Assembly: GCA_023433835.1 (NCBI GenBank) | Contig: JAEYTW010000357.1 | Location: 1 to 22,728, forward strand | DNA length: 22,728 nucleotides | Direction of reading: 5' to 3' | Origin: Pseudomonadota bacterium | GTDB taxonomy: Bacteria > Pseudomonadota > Alphaproteobacteria > Ferrovibrionales > Ferrovibrionaceae | Shown: one piece after another, positions 1 to 8,700 of the stretch | Layout of the letters: every line of letters starts with the position of its first letter | Numbering within the stretch: position 1 is the first letter of the stretch | Program-made: the position numbers and the translations under genes | The notes under the pieces: model-generated | What the model was told of the DNA's origin: nothing | What the model saw: only the letters and a program-made list of their open reading frames with translations | The model's database searches: none

Positions 1-2037
<2,037 letters not shown>

Positions 2038-2063
2038 CACCTGGCGTCCGGGAAAGCGGTTAG

Positions 2064-2119
2064 CGGCCCTCGGGGCCGCCGGCTGGCGCGTAAGGCGCCG
2101 GCGCGCCGCCACGGGCGGC
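2064..2119. repeat. Cluster of three G+C-rich hairpins in the ygiQ-dinB intergenic region
   Basis: Three consecutive inverted repeats sit in the divergent intergenic region. The stems are CGGCCC/GGGCCG (2064-2069 with 2073-2078, 3-nt loop), GCTGGCGC/GCGCCGGC (2082-2089 with 2095-2102, 5-nt loop, one G-T wobble), and GCCGCC/GGCGGC (2105-2110 with 2114-2119, 3-nt loop). They would form in the 5' leader of ygiQ, or upstream of dinB, if transcribed. No T-tract follows, so they are not classical terminators. They may be a REP-like palindromic element or simply a product of high G+C. Confidence 0.4.
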
Positions 2120-2212
2120 ACGCGCGGCCGATCTCATAGCACGTCCGCGCCCGAATGTGAAATTGCTGGACGCCCTATCATGCCAGCCATGCGCGGCTTA
2201 GAGTTCCCCGCC

Positions 2213-3547
2213 ATGACCGGTTTCTGCCGCGACTGCCTCGTCGACGTGCCCCCGGCTGCGGCGCGCTGCCCGGCCTGCGGCTCGCCGCGGCTGCTGCGGC
2301 ACCCGGAGCTGGATGACCTCTCGATCGCCCATATCGATTGTGACGCCTTCTATGCCACCGTCGAGAAGCGCGACGACCCCTCCCTGGCCGACAAGCCGGT
2401 GATCATCGGCGGCGGCCGGCGCGGCGTCGTCTCGACCTGCTGCTACATCGCGCGGATTTCCGGCGTGCGCTCGGCCATGCCGATGTTCAAGGCCCTGGCG
2501 CTCTGCCCTCAGGCCGTGGTGATCCGGCCCAACATGGCGAAATATGTCGAGGTCAGCCGGCTGGTGCAGGCGCGGATGCAGGCGATCACCCCGCTGGTCG
2601 AGCCGTTGTCGCTCGACGAAGCCTTCCTCGACCTCACCGGCACCGCGCGGCTGCATCATGCAAGCCCCGCCCGCACGCTGGCCCGCCTGGCGCTCGAGAT
2701 CGAGCGCGAGATCGGCATCACCGTCTCGGTCGGCCTGGCGCCCAACAAGTTCCTGGCCAAGCTCGGCTCCGAAATCGACAAGCCGCGCGGCTTCATGGTG
2801 ATCGGCCGGGCCGAGGTCCGCAGCTTCCTGGCCGACCGGCCGGTGTCGGAAATCTGGGGCGTGGGCAAGGTGCTGCGCGAGAAACTGGCGGCCGACGGCA
2901 TCACCCGGATCGGTCAGCTGCAGGGTCGCGATCCGCTGCAACTGATGGCTCGCTACGGCGCCATCGGCAACCGGCTGGCCCGGTTCTCGATCGGCGAGGA
3001 CGACCGGCAGGTCCAGCCGGAGCGCGAGGCCAAGAACGTGTCCTCGGAAACCACCTTCGACGAGGATATCGCCGCCTTCGACCGCCTCAGGGCCGTATTG
3101 TGGCGGCAATGCGAGAAGGTGGCCAAGCGGCTGAAGAAGTCGGCGCTCAGCGGCACGACCGTGAACCTGAAGCTGAAATCGGCCGATTTCCGCATCCGCA
3201 GCCGCGCCGCCACCCTGCCCGATCCGACGCAACTGGCCGAAACCATCTATCGCACCGCCCTGCCGCTGTTGAAGGGCGAATGCGACGGCACGCGCTACCG
3301 GCTGCTGGGGGTGGGGGTGAGCAACCTGACGGACGGGGATATGGCCGACCCGCCCAGCCTGCTCGACCCCGAGGTCGGCAAGCGGGCCGCCGCCGAGCGG
3401 GCGATGGATGCGGTACGGGCGAAATTCGGCGACGCGGCGATCCTGAAGGGCCGCGGCCTCAGCAGCGGGGGGCGGGCAGAACCTCCAGCCGGATCATCGT
3501 CCCCTTCATCGCATAGTCGCCGTAATCCAGGACCAGATCGTCGCTGA
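2213..3547 (+). CDS. dinB: DNA polymerase IV (Y family) with N-terminal zinc ribbon
   Basis: Error-prone translesion DNA polymerase IV. From ATG 2213 (444 aa) the first 23 residues form a zinc ribbon, C5-x2-C8 and C19-x2-C22, a variant common in alphaproteobacteria. The Y-family core follows: IDCDAFYATVE gives metal ligand D42 and steric-gate Y47, and SLDEAF gives D135-E136. The fingers, the helix-hairpin-helix (IWGVGKVLREKLAADGI) and the little-finger region (KNVSSETTFDED) are all intact. An in-frame ATG at 2180 is possible; a TATCAT at 2176-2181 that could be a -10 box favours the later start. The usual C-terminus ends near AILKGRGL. Here about 35 extra Ser/Pro/Gly/Arg residues continue to TGA 3547 and overlap the convergent eipB by 89 bp. 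I found no clear alphaproteobacterial LexA box (GTTC-N7-GTTC) upstream. Confidence 0.93.
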   Translation: MTGFCRDCLVDVPPAAARCPACGSPRLLRHPELDDLSIAHIDCDAFYATVEKRDDPSLADKPVIIGGGRRGVVSTCCYIARISGVRSAMPMFKALALCPQAVVIRPNMAKYVEVSRLVQARMQAITPLVEPLSLDEAFLDLTGTARLHHASPARTLARLALEIEREIGITVSVGLAPNKFLAKLGSEIDKPRGFMVIGRAEVRSFLADRPVSEIWGVGKVLREKLAADGITRIGQLQGRDPLQLMARYGAIGNRLARFSIGEDDRQVQPEREAKNVSSETTFDEDIAAFDRLRAVLWRQCEKVAKRLKKSALSGTTVNLKLKSADFRIRSRAATLPDPTQLAETIYRTALPLLKGECDGTRYRLLGVGVSNLTDGDMADPPSLLDPEVGKRAAAERAMDAVRAKFGDAAILKGRGLSSGGRAEPPAGSSSPSSHSRRNPGPDRR

Positions 3548-4286
3548 TCCCGTTTTCATAGAGGCGGAAGCCGAATTCGTAGAGCGGTGCTTCCATCTGT
3601 TCGCCCTGATGGAAGTAACCCAGCCGCACCGGCCAGGACCGCACGCCCTTCAGCGCCGCCCGGGCGGTATCCGATACCTTGTCGGTGCGCGGCTTGCCGA
3701 TGAACGCGGTAATGCCGTAGAGGCCCTCGTCGGTCGAGCCGTCGAAGACCGTCGCCGCCAGGTTGGCCTTGCCCGAGGTGCCGGCCTGGATCAGCCGCAT
3801 CGTGTGCTCGGCCGGAAACATCGTGCCGACCGGCAGGTCGATGATGTCCTCGTTTGGCCGCGAATAAGCGACCGAACCGCCCTTGCCCCGGCCGCGCAGC
3901 CGCGCCTGGCCGGCATATTCCTCGCTGCGCTGGCCGTCGTAGTCCTGGCGGACGTTGAAGCGATAGCGCAGCCCGTCGCGGGCTTCCCAGCTCGTGGTCG
4001 AGAAATCCGACAGCGCGCTCGCGCCGTCCGCGTTGGTCGTCTGCACGACGACACGCTGGGCGGTGGTGTAGCCGTCGCAGACATCCTCGAATTCGAAAAC
4101 GAATCGGCCGGAGAGATCGACGACGCCGCCGCCCTGGTCGCTGCGGCCCAACGACAGGTCGTAAATGGCGCGATAGGACACCAGCGGGGCCGCCACCGTC
4201 GCACCGGCGCCGAGGCCCACTACCAATAGCGCCGCCAGGGCCGCCCCGGCCCTCAGCGCGCCCCGAAACTGAAATCTCCGGTCCAT
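3459..4286 (-). CDS. eipB: EipB-family periplasmic envelope integrity protein (DUF1849)
   Basis: Periplasmic beta-spiral protein needed for envelope integrity in Brucella. The translation matches the DUF1849/EipB pattern: LVSYRAIYDLSL after the signal peptide, FEFEDVCDGYTT, VFDGSTDEGLYG, WPVRLGYF and DLVLDYGDYAMKGTMIRLE. From ATG 4286 (275 aa) residues 1-33 form a signal peptide (basic MDRRFQFRGALR, hydrophobic core, AxA-type end). C70 and the very last residue, C275, are placed like the Brucella EipB disulfide pair, which I recall as C69-C278, so the protein ends on its disulfide partner. The frame is open upstream to 4481, but the signal peptide fixes the start; the ribosome-binding site is weak. 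The 3' end overlaps the tail of dinB. Confidence 0.88.
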   Translation of the reverse strand: MDRRFQFRGALRAGAALAALLVVGLGAGATVAAPLVSYRAIYDLSLGRSDQGGGVVDLSGRFVFEFEDVCDGYTTAQRVVVQTTNADGASALSDFSTTSWEARDGLRYRFNVRQDYDGQRSEEYAGQARLRGRGKGGSVAYSRPNEDIIDLPVGTMFPAEHTMRLIQAGTSGKANLAATVFDGSTDEGLYGITAFIGKPRTDKVSDTARAALKGVRSWPVRLGYFHQGEQMEAPLYEFGFRLYENGISDDLVLDYGDYAMKGTMIRLEVLPAPRC

Positions 4287-4325
4287 CAACGCCGCTGCCC
4301 AATCCCGCTCCGACCATCCGCCCCT

Positions 4326-4354
4326 ATTGTGGCGCTGCACCATGGCCGTGTTCA
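4326..4354 (-). promoter_or_regulatory. Candidate sigma-70 promoter for eipB
   Basis: On the minus strand TGAACA (4349-4354) and CACAAT (4326-4331) are separated by 17 nt, with 4 of 6 matches to each consensus hexamer. The box lies about 40 nt upstream of the eipB ATG. It overlaps the candidate -35 of the divergent gene, so the two promoters may compete. This was judged by eye only. Confidence 0.25.
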
Positions 4355-4379
4355 CGTTATATCTGGAAGGGTTTATAGG
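4351..4379 (+). promoter_or_regulatory. Candidate sigma-70 promoter for the 2-hydroxyacid dehydrogenase
   Basis: TTCACG (4351-4356), a 17-nt spacer and TATAGG (4374-4379) give 4 of 6 matches to each consensus hexamer. The local sequence is A+T-rich for this genome. A start near 4386 would leave a leader of about 50 nt before ATG 4435. Confidence 0.38.
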
Positions 4380-4434
4380 GGGCGTCAAGCGACGCCGCCA
4401 TGCTTGTCGCTTAATCGCAACGGATGATGCTGAA

Positions 4435-5397
4435 ATGGCACAAAAGCCGAGACTGCTGGTGACCCGGCGCCTGCCGCCCAACGTGACCGCCCGGGTGCAG
4501 CGCGATTATGACGCCATCCTGAACATGGCGGACGACAAGCTCGACGCCGACGCCATCATGGCCCGGATCGACGATGCCGAGGCGATCCTGATCGCCGCCG
4601 GCGACCGCGTCGATGCCGGGCTGATCGCCCGGTTGCCGGCGCGAATCAAGGCGATCGCGACCTTCTCGGTCGGCTACGAACATATCGACGTCGCCGCCGC
4701 CAAGGCCCGCGGCATCATCATCACCAACACCCCCGACGTGCTGACCGACGCCACCGCCGACATCGCGCTGCTGCTGCTGCTCGCCGCGTCCCGCCGGGCC
4801 TACGAGGGCGAGCGGATGGTGCGCGAGGGGCGCTGGACCGGCTGGCACACGACGATGCTGCTGGGCCCCAGCCTCGCCGGCAAACGACTCGGCATCTTCG
4901 GCATGGGCCGCATCGGCCGCGCCGTTGCCGCCCGCGCCCGGCCCTTCGGGTTGGAAATCCACTACTATAACCGCAGCCGGCTGATCCCCGACCTCGAGCA
5001 CGGCGCGATCTACCATGCCGATCCCGAAAGCCTGCTGCGCGTTTCCGACTTCCTGTCGCTGAACGCGCCGTCCGGCCCCGAAACCCGCGACTTCCTCAAT
5101 ACCGAGCACATCGCCCTGCTGCCTGACGGCGCCGTGGTGGTCAACACCGCCCGCGGCGACCTGGTCGACGACGACGCGCTGATCGCAGGCCTGAAGTCCG
5201 GCAAGCTGTTCGCGGCCGGCCTCGACGTTTTCAAGGGCGAGCCCAAGCTCGATCCGCGCTACGCCGAACTCGACAACGTCTTCCTGCTGCCGCATGTCGG
5301 CTCGGCGACGTTCGAGACCCGCGACGCGATGGGGTTCACCGCGCTGAACAACCTGGATGCGATCTTCGCGGGGAGGACACCGCCCAATCCGGTGTGA
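4435..5397 (+). CDS. D-2-hydroxyacid dehydrogenase, glyoxylate/hydroxypyruvate reductase-like
   Basis: NAD(P)-dependent D-isomer-specific 2-hydroxyacid dehydrogenase, probably reducing glyoxylate or hydroxypyruvate in the cytosol. The 320-aa product has the two-domain layout. The Rossmann motif is GMGRIG (G156, G158, G161). The catalytic triad is R240 (VNTARGDLVDD), E269 (DVFKGEP) and H287 (LPHVGSA). FSVGYEHIDVAAAKARGI is the usual substrate-loop region. After the second strand of the Rossmann fold comes YYNRSR rather than an acidic residue, which suggests NADPH preference (inference). ATG 4435 starts MAQKPRLLVTRRLP, directly before the first beta strand; the frame upstream to 4327 reads as non-family sequence. 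It stands alone, divergent from eipB and followed by a terminator. Confidence 0.92.
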   Translation: MAQKPRLLVTRRLPPNVTARVQRDYDAILNMADDKLDADAIMARIDDAEAILIAAGDRVDAGLIARLPARIKAIATFSVGYEHIDVAAAKARGIIITNTPDVLTDATADIALLLLLAASRRAYEGERMVREGRWTGWHTTMLLGPSLAGKRLGIFGMGRIGRAVAARARPFGLEIHYYNRSRLIPDLEHGAIYHADPESLLRVSDFLSLNAPSGPETRDFLNTEHIALLPDGAVVVNTARGDLVDDDALIAGLKSGKLFAAGLDVFKGEPKLDPRYAELDNVFLLPHVGSATFETRDAMGFTALNNLDAIFAGRTPPNPV

Positions 5398-5413
5398 GGA
5401 ACCGAATTCCACG

Positions 5414-5441
5414 AGGTGCGATCGCTCTTGCACCTTTCTTT
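5414..5441 (+). terminator. Probable Rho-independent terminator after the dehydrogenase gene
   Basis: AGGTGC (5414-5419) pairs with GCACCT (5430-5435), with G-T and A-T pairs extending the stem inward, and TTCTTT follows. It lies 17 nt after the dehydrogenase stop and 22 nt before the small ORF at 5463, so it separates the core gene from the accessory cassette. Confidence 0.55.
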
Positions 5442-5462
5442 CCAATTCCGAGATAATGAGCC

Positions 5463-5639
5463 ATGGATCCTGCACGCCTGAAGGCAATCAAGGAAACGCT
5501 GGCTGGCCGTACAGCAGAACACACAGCCACCAAGAAATCTGCGCGCGAATGGATTTTGCGAGACGGCGTTCATCGCAGTGACGGATGGCTCAAACGTGAC
5601 CCATCCGAAGCAGACGCCGCGCCGAAGAAAACCAGTTGA
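5463..5639 (+). CDS. Small basic hypothetical protein (58 aa), first gene of accessory cassette
   Basis: The ORF runs from ATG 5463 to TGA 5637-5639 and encodes 58 aa. The product is charged: an N-terminal helix MDPARLKAIKETLAGRTAEH, then KKSAREWILRDGVHR, and a Lys/Pro/Ala tail. It has no signal peptide or membrane segment. I do not recognise a named family, although short proteins of this style (xRLxAIKxxLAxRTA...) occur beside uncharacterised genes in other proteobacteria. Its stop overlaps the TTG start of the next gene (TTGA), so the two are probably translationally coupled. Size, charge and position upstream of an ART-like protein would suit an antitoxin, but that is inference. The gene is less G+C-rich than the flanking core genes. 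Confidence 0.6.
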   Translation: MDPARLKAIKETLAGRTAEHTATKKSAREWILRDGVHRSDGWLKRDPSEADAAPKKTS

Positions 5640-6262
5640 GCCGTCTTCGGACCTCCTTTGTCCTTGGCTATCACGGTTGTGAACGCGAGATAGGCGAGCG
5701 CGTTCTGAATGGCGAGCCATTCAAGGCGGATTTTGATTGGCTTGGGCCGGGAGCTTATTTCTGGGAAAGCGACCCTGAAAGAGCGGAAGATTGGGCCCGC
5801 AACAGACCGGGGGATCGCGCCTTCAAAGAGCCATTCGTGATCGGTGCGGTTGATCTACGCAATTGCCTCGATCTTACGACTCGGCACGGTATAGCGGTGC
5901 TCCAGGCTTCCTTCGACAGCTTCCAAAGCGGGCTGCAGAAAGCCAAGTTGCCGATGCCGACAAACGATGACGTTCGGCATGATCTGCAGAAAGATAAGTT
6001 ACTCAGACGCCTCGATAATGCGGTGATCCGGCATCTCCATCAGAATCTCGATGACGGCTATCAACTGTGGCTCCAAAGCGGTGCGACAACCGCTCCGCCG
6101 CCGGAACCGTTCGATACGGTTCGCGGACTGTTTCCGGAAGGTGCGCCCGCATACGAAGGAGCCGGTATTCTCATCAGAACTCATACACAGATCGCCGTGC
6201 GAAATCCGGACTGTATCCTCGGCGTCTTTCGGCGACGCGACCACCAGACCTCGATCGTCTAG
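5636..6262 (+). CDS. Putative PARP-like ADP-ribosyltransferase-fold protein
   Basis: 208 aa from TTG 5636, which overlaps the stop of the 58-aa gene. The N-terminus reads VLGYHGCEREIGERVLNGE, then DFDWLGPGAYFWESDPERA with WA shortly after. A Y-H-G, a G-x-Y-F and a late Q-I-x-V (THTQIAVRN) in that order match the layout of PARP-like ADP-ribosyltransferase folds such as DUF3990-type domains. The triad would be H13, Y41 and Q185, with Gln in place of the usual Glu. The fold assignment is my inference; a sensitive profile search is needed. No alternative ATG lies before the conserved YHG block, which supports the TTG start. The gene is flanked by a small basic gene and an acidic gene in one apparent operon, and its composition is less G+C-rich than the core genome, suggesting transfer. 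Confidence 0.72.
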   Translation: MSRLRTSFVLGYHGCEREIGERVLNGEPFKADFDWLGPGAYFWESDPERAEDWARNRPGDRAFKEPFVIGAVDLRNCLDLTTRHGIAVLQASFDSFQSGLQKAKLPMPTNDDVRHDLQKDKLLRRLDNAVIRHLHQNLDDGYQLWLQSGATTAPPPEPFDTVRGLFPEGAPAYEGAGILIRTHTQIAVRNPDCILGVFRRRDHQTSIV

Positions 6263-6272
6263 GCCAGTTTGC

Positions 6273-6803
6273 ATGCGCACGCAGAACACGAACCCCGCCT
6301 ACCTCAAATTCCGGAACTTACTCCCGTCAACTGGCCGGTATCCTGCCCGTTGGGTAGATATTTTCTCCAATACCGATGAATATCTTCGCTATCGCGACGT
6401 CGAAGTTGTCTTCATTCCTCGAGGAGAAGACGCCCCGGATATGCCCGACGCATTCTGGGAAGAATTTGCGGTTTATACCCGTCGCTGGATGGCAGATTTT
6501 GGCAATTCCGTCGCCGGCTGGATGGCTCCGGAAGGGTTCACGCCGGAATATGTATTCGGAATGATGCTGGATCGCGGATTCGCCAATCAGGCAGAACTCG
6601 ACGTCGCGTTGAACGAATTCGCCCATATCGAGGAGTGCGATTGGGCCAGACAACTCCGCGATGGTCAATTTCTGAGCGAAGCCCTGATTAACGGCGCGCA
6701 GGATAGGGATGCGGTGCTTTCAGCGCTTCGGACACTCGTAATAGGCGAGGGTTTGCCCTGGGCGCGGTCCATGTTGAATGTCCTGGAAGACGAAGACAAC
6801 TGA
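6273..6803 (+). CDS. Hypothetical acidic protein, third gene of accessory cassette
   Basis: 176 aa from ATG 6273, 10 nt after the stop of the ART-like gene. The same frame is open back to 6051, but that stretch is antiparallel-looking Arg/Ser-rich shadow sequence inside the previous gene, so I take 6273. The product is soluble and acidic, rich in Trp, Phe and Glu: FWEEFAVYTRRWMADF, TPEYVFGMMLDRGF, LNEFAHIEECDWARQL and a LEDEDN tail. I recognise no family. An acidic partner beside a putative toxin may be an immunity protein or antitoxin, which is inference. Composition is clearly atypical: a hand count of 6361-6420 gives 26 G/C of 60. Confidence 0.65.
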   Translation: MRTQNTNPAYLKFRNLLPSTGRYPARWVDIFSNTDEYLRYRDVEVVFIPRGEDAPDMPDAFWEEFAVYTRRWMADFGNSVAGWMAPEGFTPEYVFGMMLDRGFANQAELDVALNEFAHIEECDWARQLRDGQFLSEALINGAQDRDAVLSALRTLVIGEGLPWARSMLNVLEDEDN

Positions 6804-6814
6804 GCTGCCCCTCT

Positions 6815-7678
6815 TCATGATCGTCGCCGCATCAGCCCGTCGCGCACGTGGCGGGCGAATTCCTGCACCGCCGGGCCGCCGTCATGGGCCGGCAGATGCA
6901 GGTTGACGGCGAAGTTCGGCAATGGCGGCAGGCCGGCTTCCGGCCCCAGGATCGTCAGGTCCGACGGCACGGTCGAAGCCAGCCAGGCGGTGACCGCCAG
7001 GTCGGTGCGCACCGTCGCCGTCGTCGCCTCGATATTGCCGTTCTCGAACACCGTCCGCCAGGACAGCCCGGCCTCGGCCAGCGCCGCCAGCACCGCGGGA
7101 CGGAAGGCGCAGGCATCGGCCACCATCGAAACCGGCAGCGGGCGTTTCAGATGGGCACCGCCGTCGCGGGCGCCGGCCCAGACCAGGCGCTCGACGCTCA
7201 GGGTCTCGCCGCCGCCGGCCCCGGCGGGCTCCTCGATCACCGCGAGGTCGATCTCGCCGGCCGCCAGCCGCTCGGCCAGTTCCGGCGAGGCGGCGCAGGT
7301 CAGCGCGATCTCGACCTGCGGTCGCGCCTCGGCGAAACCCTTGATGACGGGGGCGAGGCTGGTGCCGACGAGGTCGTAGGGCACGCCGAAACGGACGCGG
7401 CCCGAGATCGCCCCGCCGGTGACCTCGGCCCAGATCTCGTCGTTCTGGCCCAGCAGGCGCCGCACCTTGGGCAGCAGCCGCTCGGCTTCGGCCGTCGGCT
7501 TCAGCCGCCCCTGCTCGCGCCGGAACAGCAGGAAGCCGAACTGGTCCTCCAGCCGTCGGATCTGCTGGCTCACCGCGCCCTGGGTGAGGTTGAGGACGTT
7601 GGCGGCCGCAGTCATCCCGGCCTTGTCCATCACGGCGGCGAAGCTGCGCAGAAGGGTGATATCGAGGTTGCGGGTCAT
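6815..7678 (-). CDS. LysR-family transcriptional regulator
   Basis: Cytosolic LysR-type regulator of 287 aa, normal family length. The N-terminal winged helix-turn-helix spans about residues 5-65: LLRSFAAVMDKAGMTAAANV, then LTQGAVSQQIRRLEDQFG and LLFRREQGRLKPT. A periplasmic-binding-protein-like effector domain follows (GRVRFGVPYDLVGTSLAPV, EIDLAVIEEPAG). It is transcribed away from the LysE-type exporter, the classical arrangement in which the LysR protein controls its neighbour; an ATTA-N7-TAAT site lies between them. The effector is unknown, plausibly an amino acid. The stop is 12 nt from the convergent end of the accessory cassette. Confidence 0.92.
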   Translation of the reverse strand: MTRNLDITLLRSFAAVMDKAGMTAAANVLNLTQGAVSQQIRRLEDQFGFLLFRREQGRLKPTAEAERLLPKVRRLLGQNDEIWAEVTGGAISGRVRFGVPYDLVGTSLAPVIKGFAEARPQVEIALTCAASPELAERLAAGEIDLAVIEEPAGAGGGETLSVERLVWAGARDGGAHLKRPLPVSMVADACAFRPAVLAALAEAGLSWRTVFENGNIEATTATVRTDLAVTAWLASTVPSDLTILGPEAGLPPLPNFAVNLHLPAHDGGPAVQEFARHVRDGLMRRRS

Positions 7679-7686
7679 CGCCGGCC

Positions 7687-7701
7687 ATTATGATTTCTAA
7701 T
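7687..7701. promoter_or_regulatory. Candidate LysR binding site (ATTA-N7-TAAT)
   Basis: A perfect inverted repeat ATTA (7687-7690) / TAAT (7698-7701) with a 7-nt centre contains the T-N11-A core typical of LysR regulators. It is an A+T-rich patch in a G+C-rich genome, 9 bp upstream of the LysR start and about 60 bp upstream of the exporter start. Confidence 0.5.
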
Positions 7702-7759
7702 GGCTGATACCACAAACATTGCCTGTGCTGATCCAGCCACGCCGCCTACCGTCGCCGTC

Positions 7760-8341
7760 ATGGAATCATTGGCATTGTTCGCACTGGTCGCGACCATCAC
7801 CCCGGGCGGGGCGACCACGCTCACCACCGCCTCCGGCGCCCGCTTCGGGTTTCGCCGCTCGGTCCCGCTGATGGCGGGCATCGCGGTCGGGCTGGGCACG
7901 CTCGCCGCCGCGGCCGCCGCCGGCCTTGCCGGGGTGCTGCTGGCCTTTCCCGCGCTGCAGACCGGCATGAAGATCGTCGGCTCGGCCTATCTGCTGTGGC
8001 TTGCCTGGCAGATCGCCTCGGCCGGGCGGCCGACTGGCGGGGCCGGGCCGCAGAACCCGACCAGCTTCCTCGGCGGCGCGCTGCTGCTGTGGCTCAACCC
8101 GAAAGGCTGGGCGATGGCGTTCGGCGCGGCGGCCTCGTTCGCCATGCTCGCGGCCGACCCGCTGCGCCTCGGCCTGCTGCTCGGCCTGACCTTCGCGCTG
8201 TCGGCCGGCATCTCGCTGACGCTGTGGTGCCTCGCCGGGCTGATGCTGGCGCGGCTGTTGCGCAGCGACCGGCACTGGCGGCTGGTCAATGCCGGCCTCG
8301 GCCTGCTGCTCGCCCTCTCCATCCTGCCGATGTGGCGCTGA
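7760..8341 (+). CDS. LysE/RhtB-family amino acid exporter
   Basis: Inner-membrane exporter of the LysE/RhtB superfamily, likely exporting an amino acid or related metabolite. The 193-aa product from ATG 7760 (MESLALFALVATITPGG) has about six hydrophobic segments, the family length, the N-terminal TPG motif and SGARFGFRRSVPLMAGI. Near the middle, GGALLLWLNPKGWAMAFG matches the family's second half. After TPG it reads GATTL where most members read PNN or PAT-like residues. The open frame extends back to 7700, but that stretch (ADTTNIACADPATPP) is not membrane-like and overlaps the putative LysR site. Its stop overlaps the start of the cupin gene by one base. Confidence 0.88.
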   Translation: MESLALFALVATITPGGATTLTTASGARFGFRRSVPLMAGIAVGLGTLAAAAAAGLAGVLLAFPALQTGMKIVGSAYLLWLAWQIASAGRPTGGAGPQNPTSFLGGALLLWLNPKGWAMAFGAAASFAMLAADPLRLGLLLGLTFALSAGISLTLWCLAGLMLARLLRSDRHWRLVNAGLGLLLALSILPMWR

Positions 8342-8700
8342 TGATCGACCTCATGTCCGCCCTGGAAACCGTCACCGCGCCTTGGTCGCCACGGGTGGTG
8401 GCCCGGGTCAACGACCAGTACGTCAAGGTCGCCAAGCTCAAGGGCCAGCTCGCCTGGCACGCCCATGACGACGAGGACGAGCTGTTCTGGGTGCTGAAGG
8501 GCCGCCTGCGCCTCGAGTTCGAGGACGGCCATGTCGACCTCGAACCGGGCATGCTGCATGTCGTGCCGCGCGGGAAACGGCACAACCCGGTCGCCGAGGA
8601 GGAATGCTGGATCGTGCTGATCGAGACGATTACCACGCGCCATACCGGCGACGTCGATACGCCGCAGAGCAAGTCGATCGAGCAGCAACTCAGCGGCTGA
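8341..8700 (+). CDS. Single-domain cupin protein
   Basis: 119-aa cupin, a small beta-barrel metal-binding protein. Cupin motif 1 is clear, H40-x-H42-x4-E47-x6-G54 (WHAHDDEDELFWVLKG), and motif 2 is PRGKRHNPV with the fourth metal-ligand His. ATG 8341 shares its A with the exporter's TGA, so the two are co-translated and the substrate is probably related to what the exporter or LysR senses. No fused domain is present, so the reaction cannot be assigned; a sensor or small isomerase/dioxygenase role is possible. The 3' end overlaps the convergent cyclase by 11 bp. Confidence 0.9.
   Translation: MIDLMSALETVTAPWSPRVVARVNDQYVKVAKLKGQLAWHAHDDEDELFWVLKGRLRLEFEDGHVDLEPGMLHVVPRGKRHNPVAEEECWIVLIETITTRHTGDVDTPQSKSIEQQLSG

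Noticed and set aside
2140..2230. SOS (LexA) box before dinB
   Set aside because: Only single GTTC-like half sites are present; no GTTC-N7-GTTC or GAAC-N7-GAAC repeat could be found.
6051..6272. Longer start for the third cassette gene
   Set aside because: The extension lies out of frame within the ART-like gene and has a basic, shadow-like composition unlike the acidic remainder of the protein.
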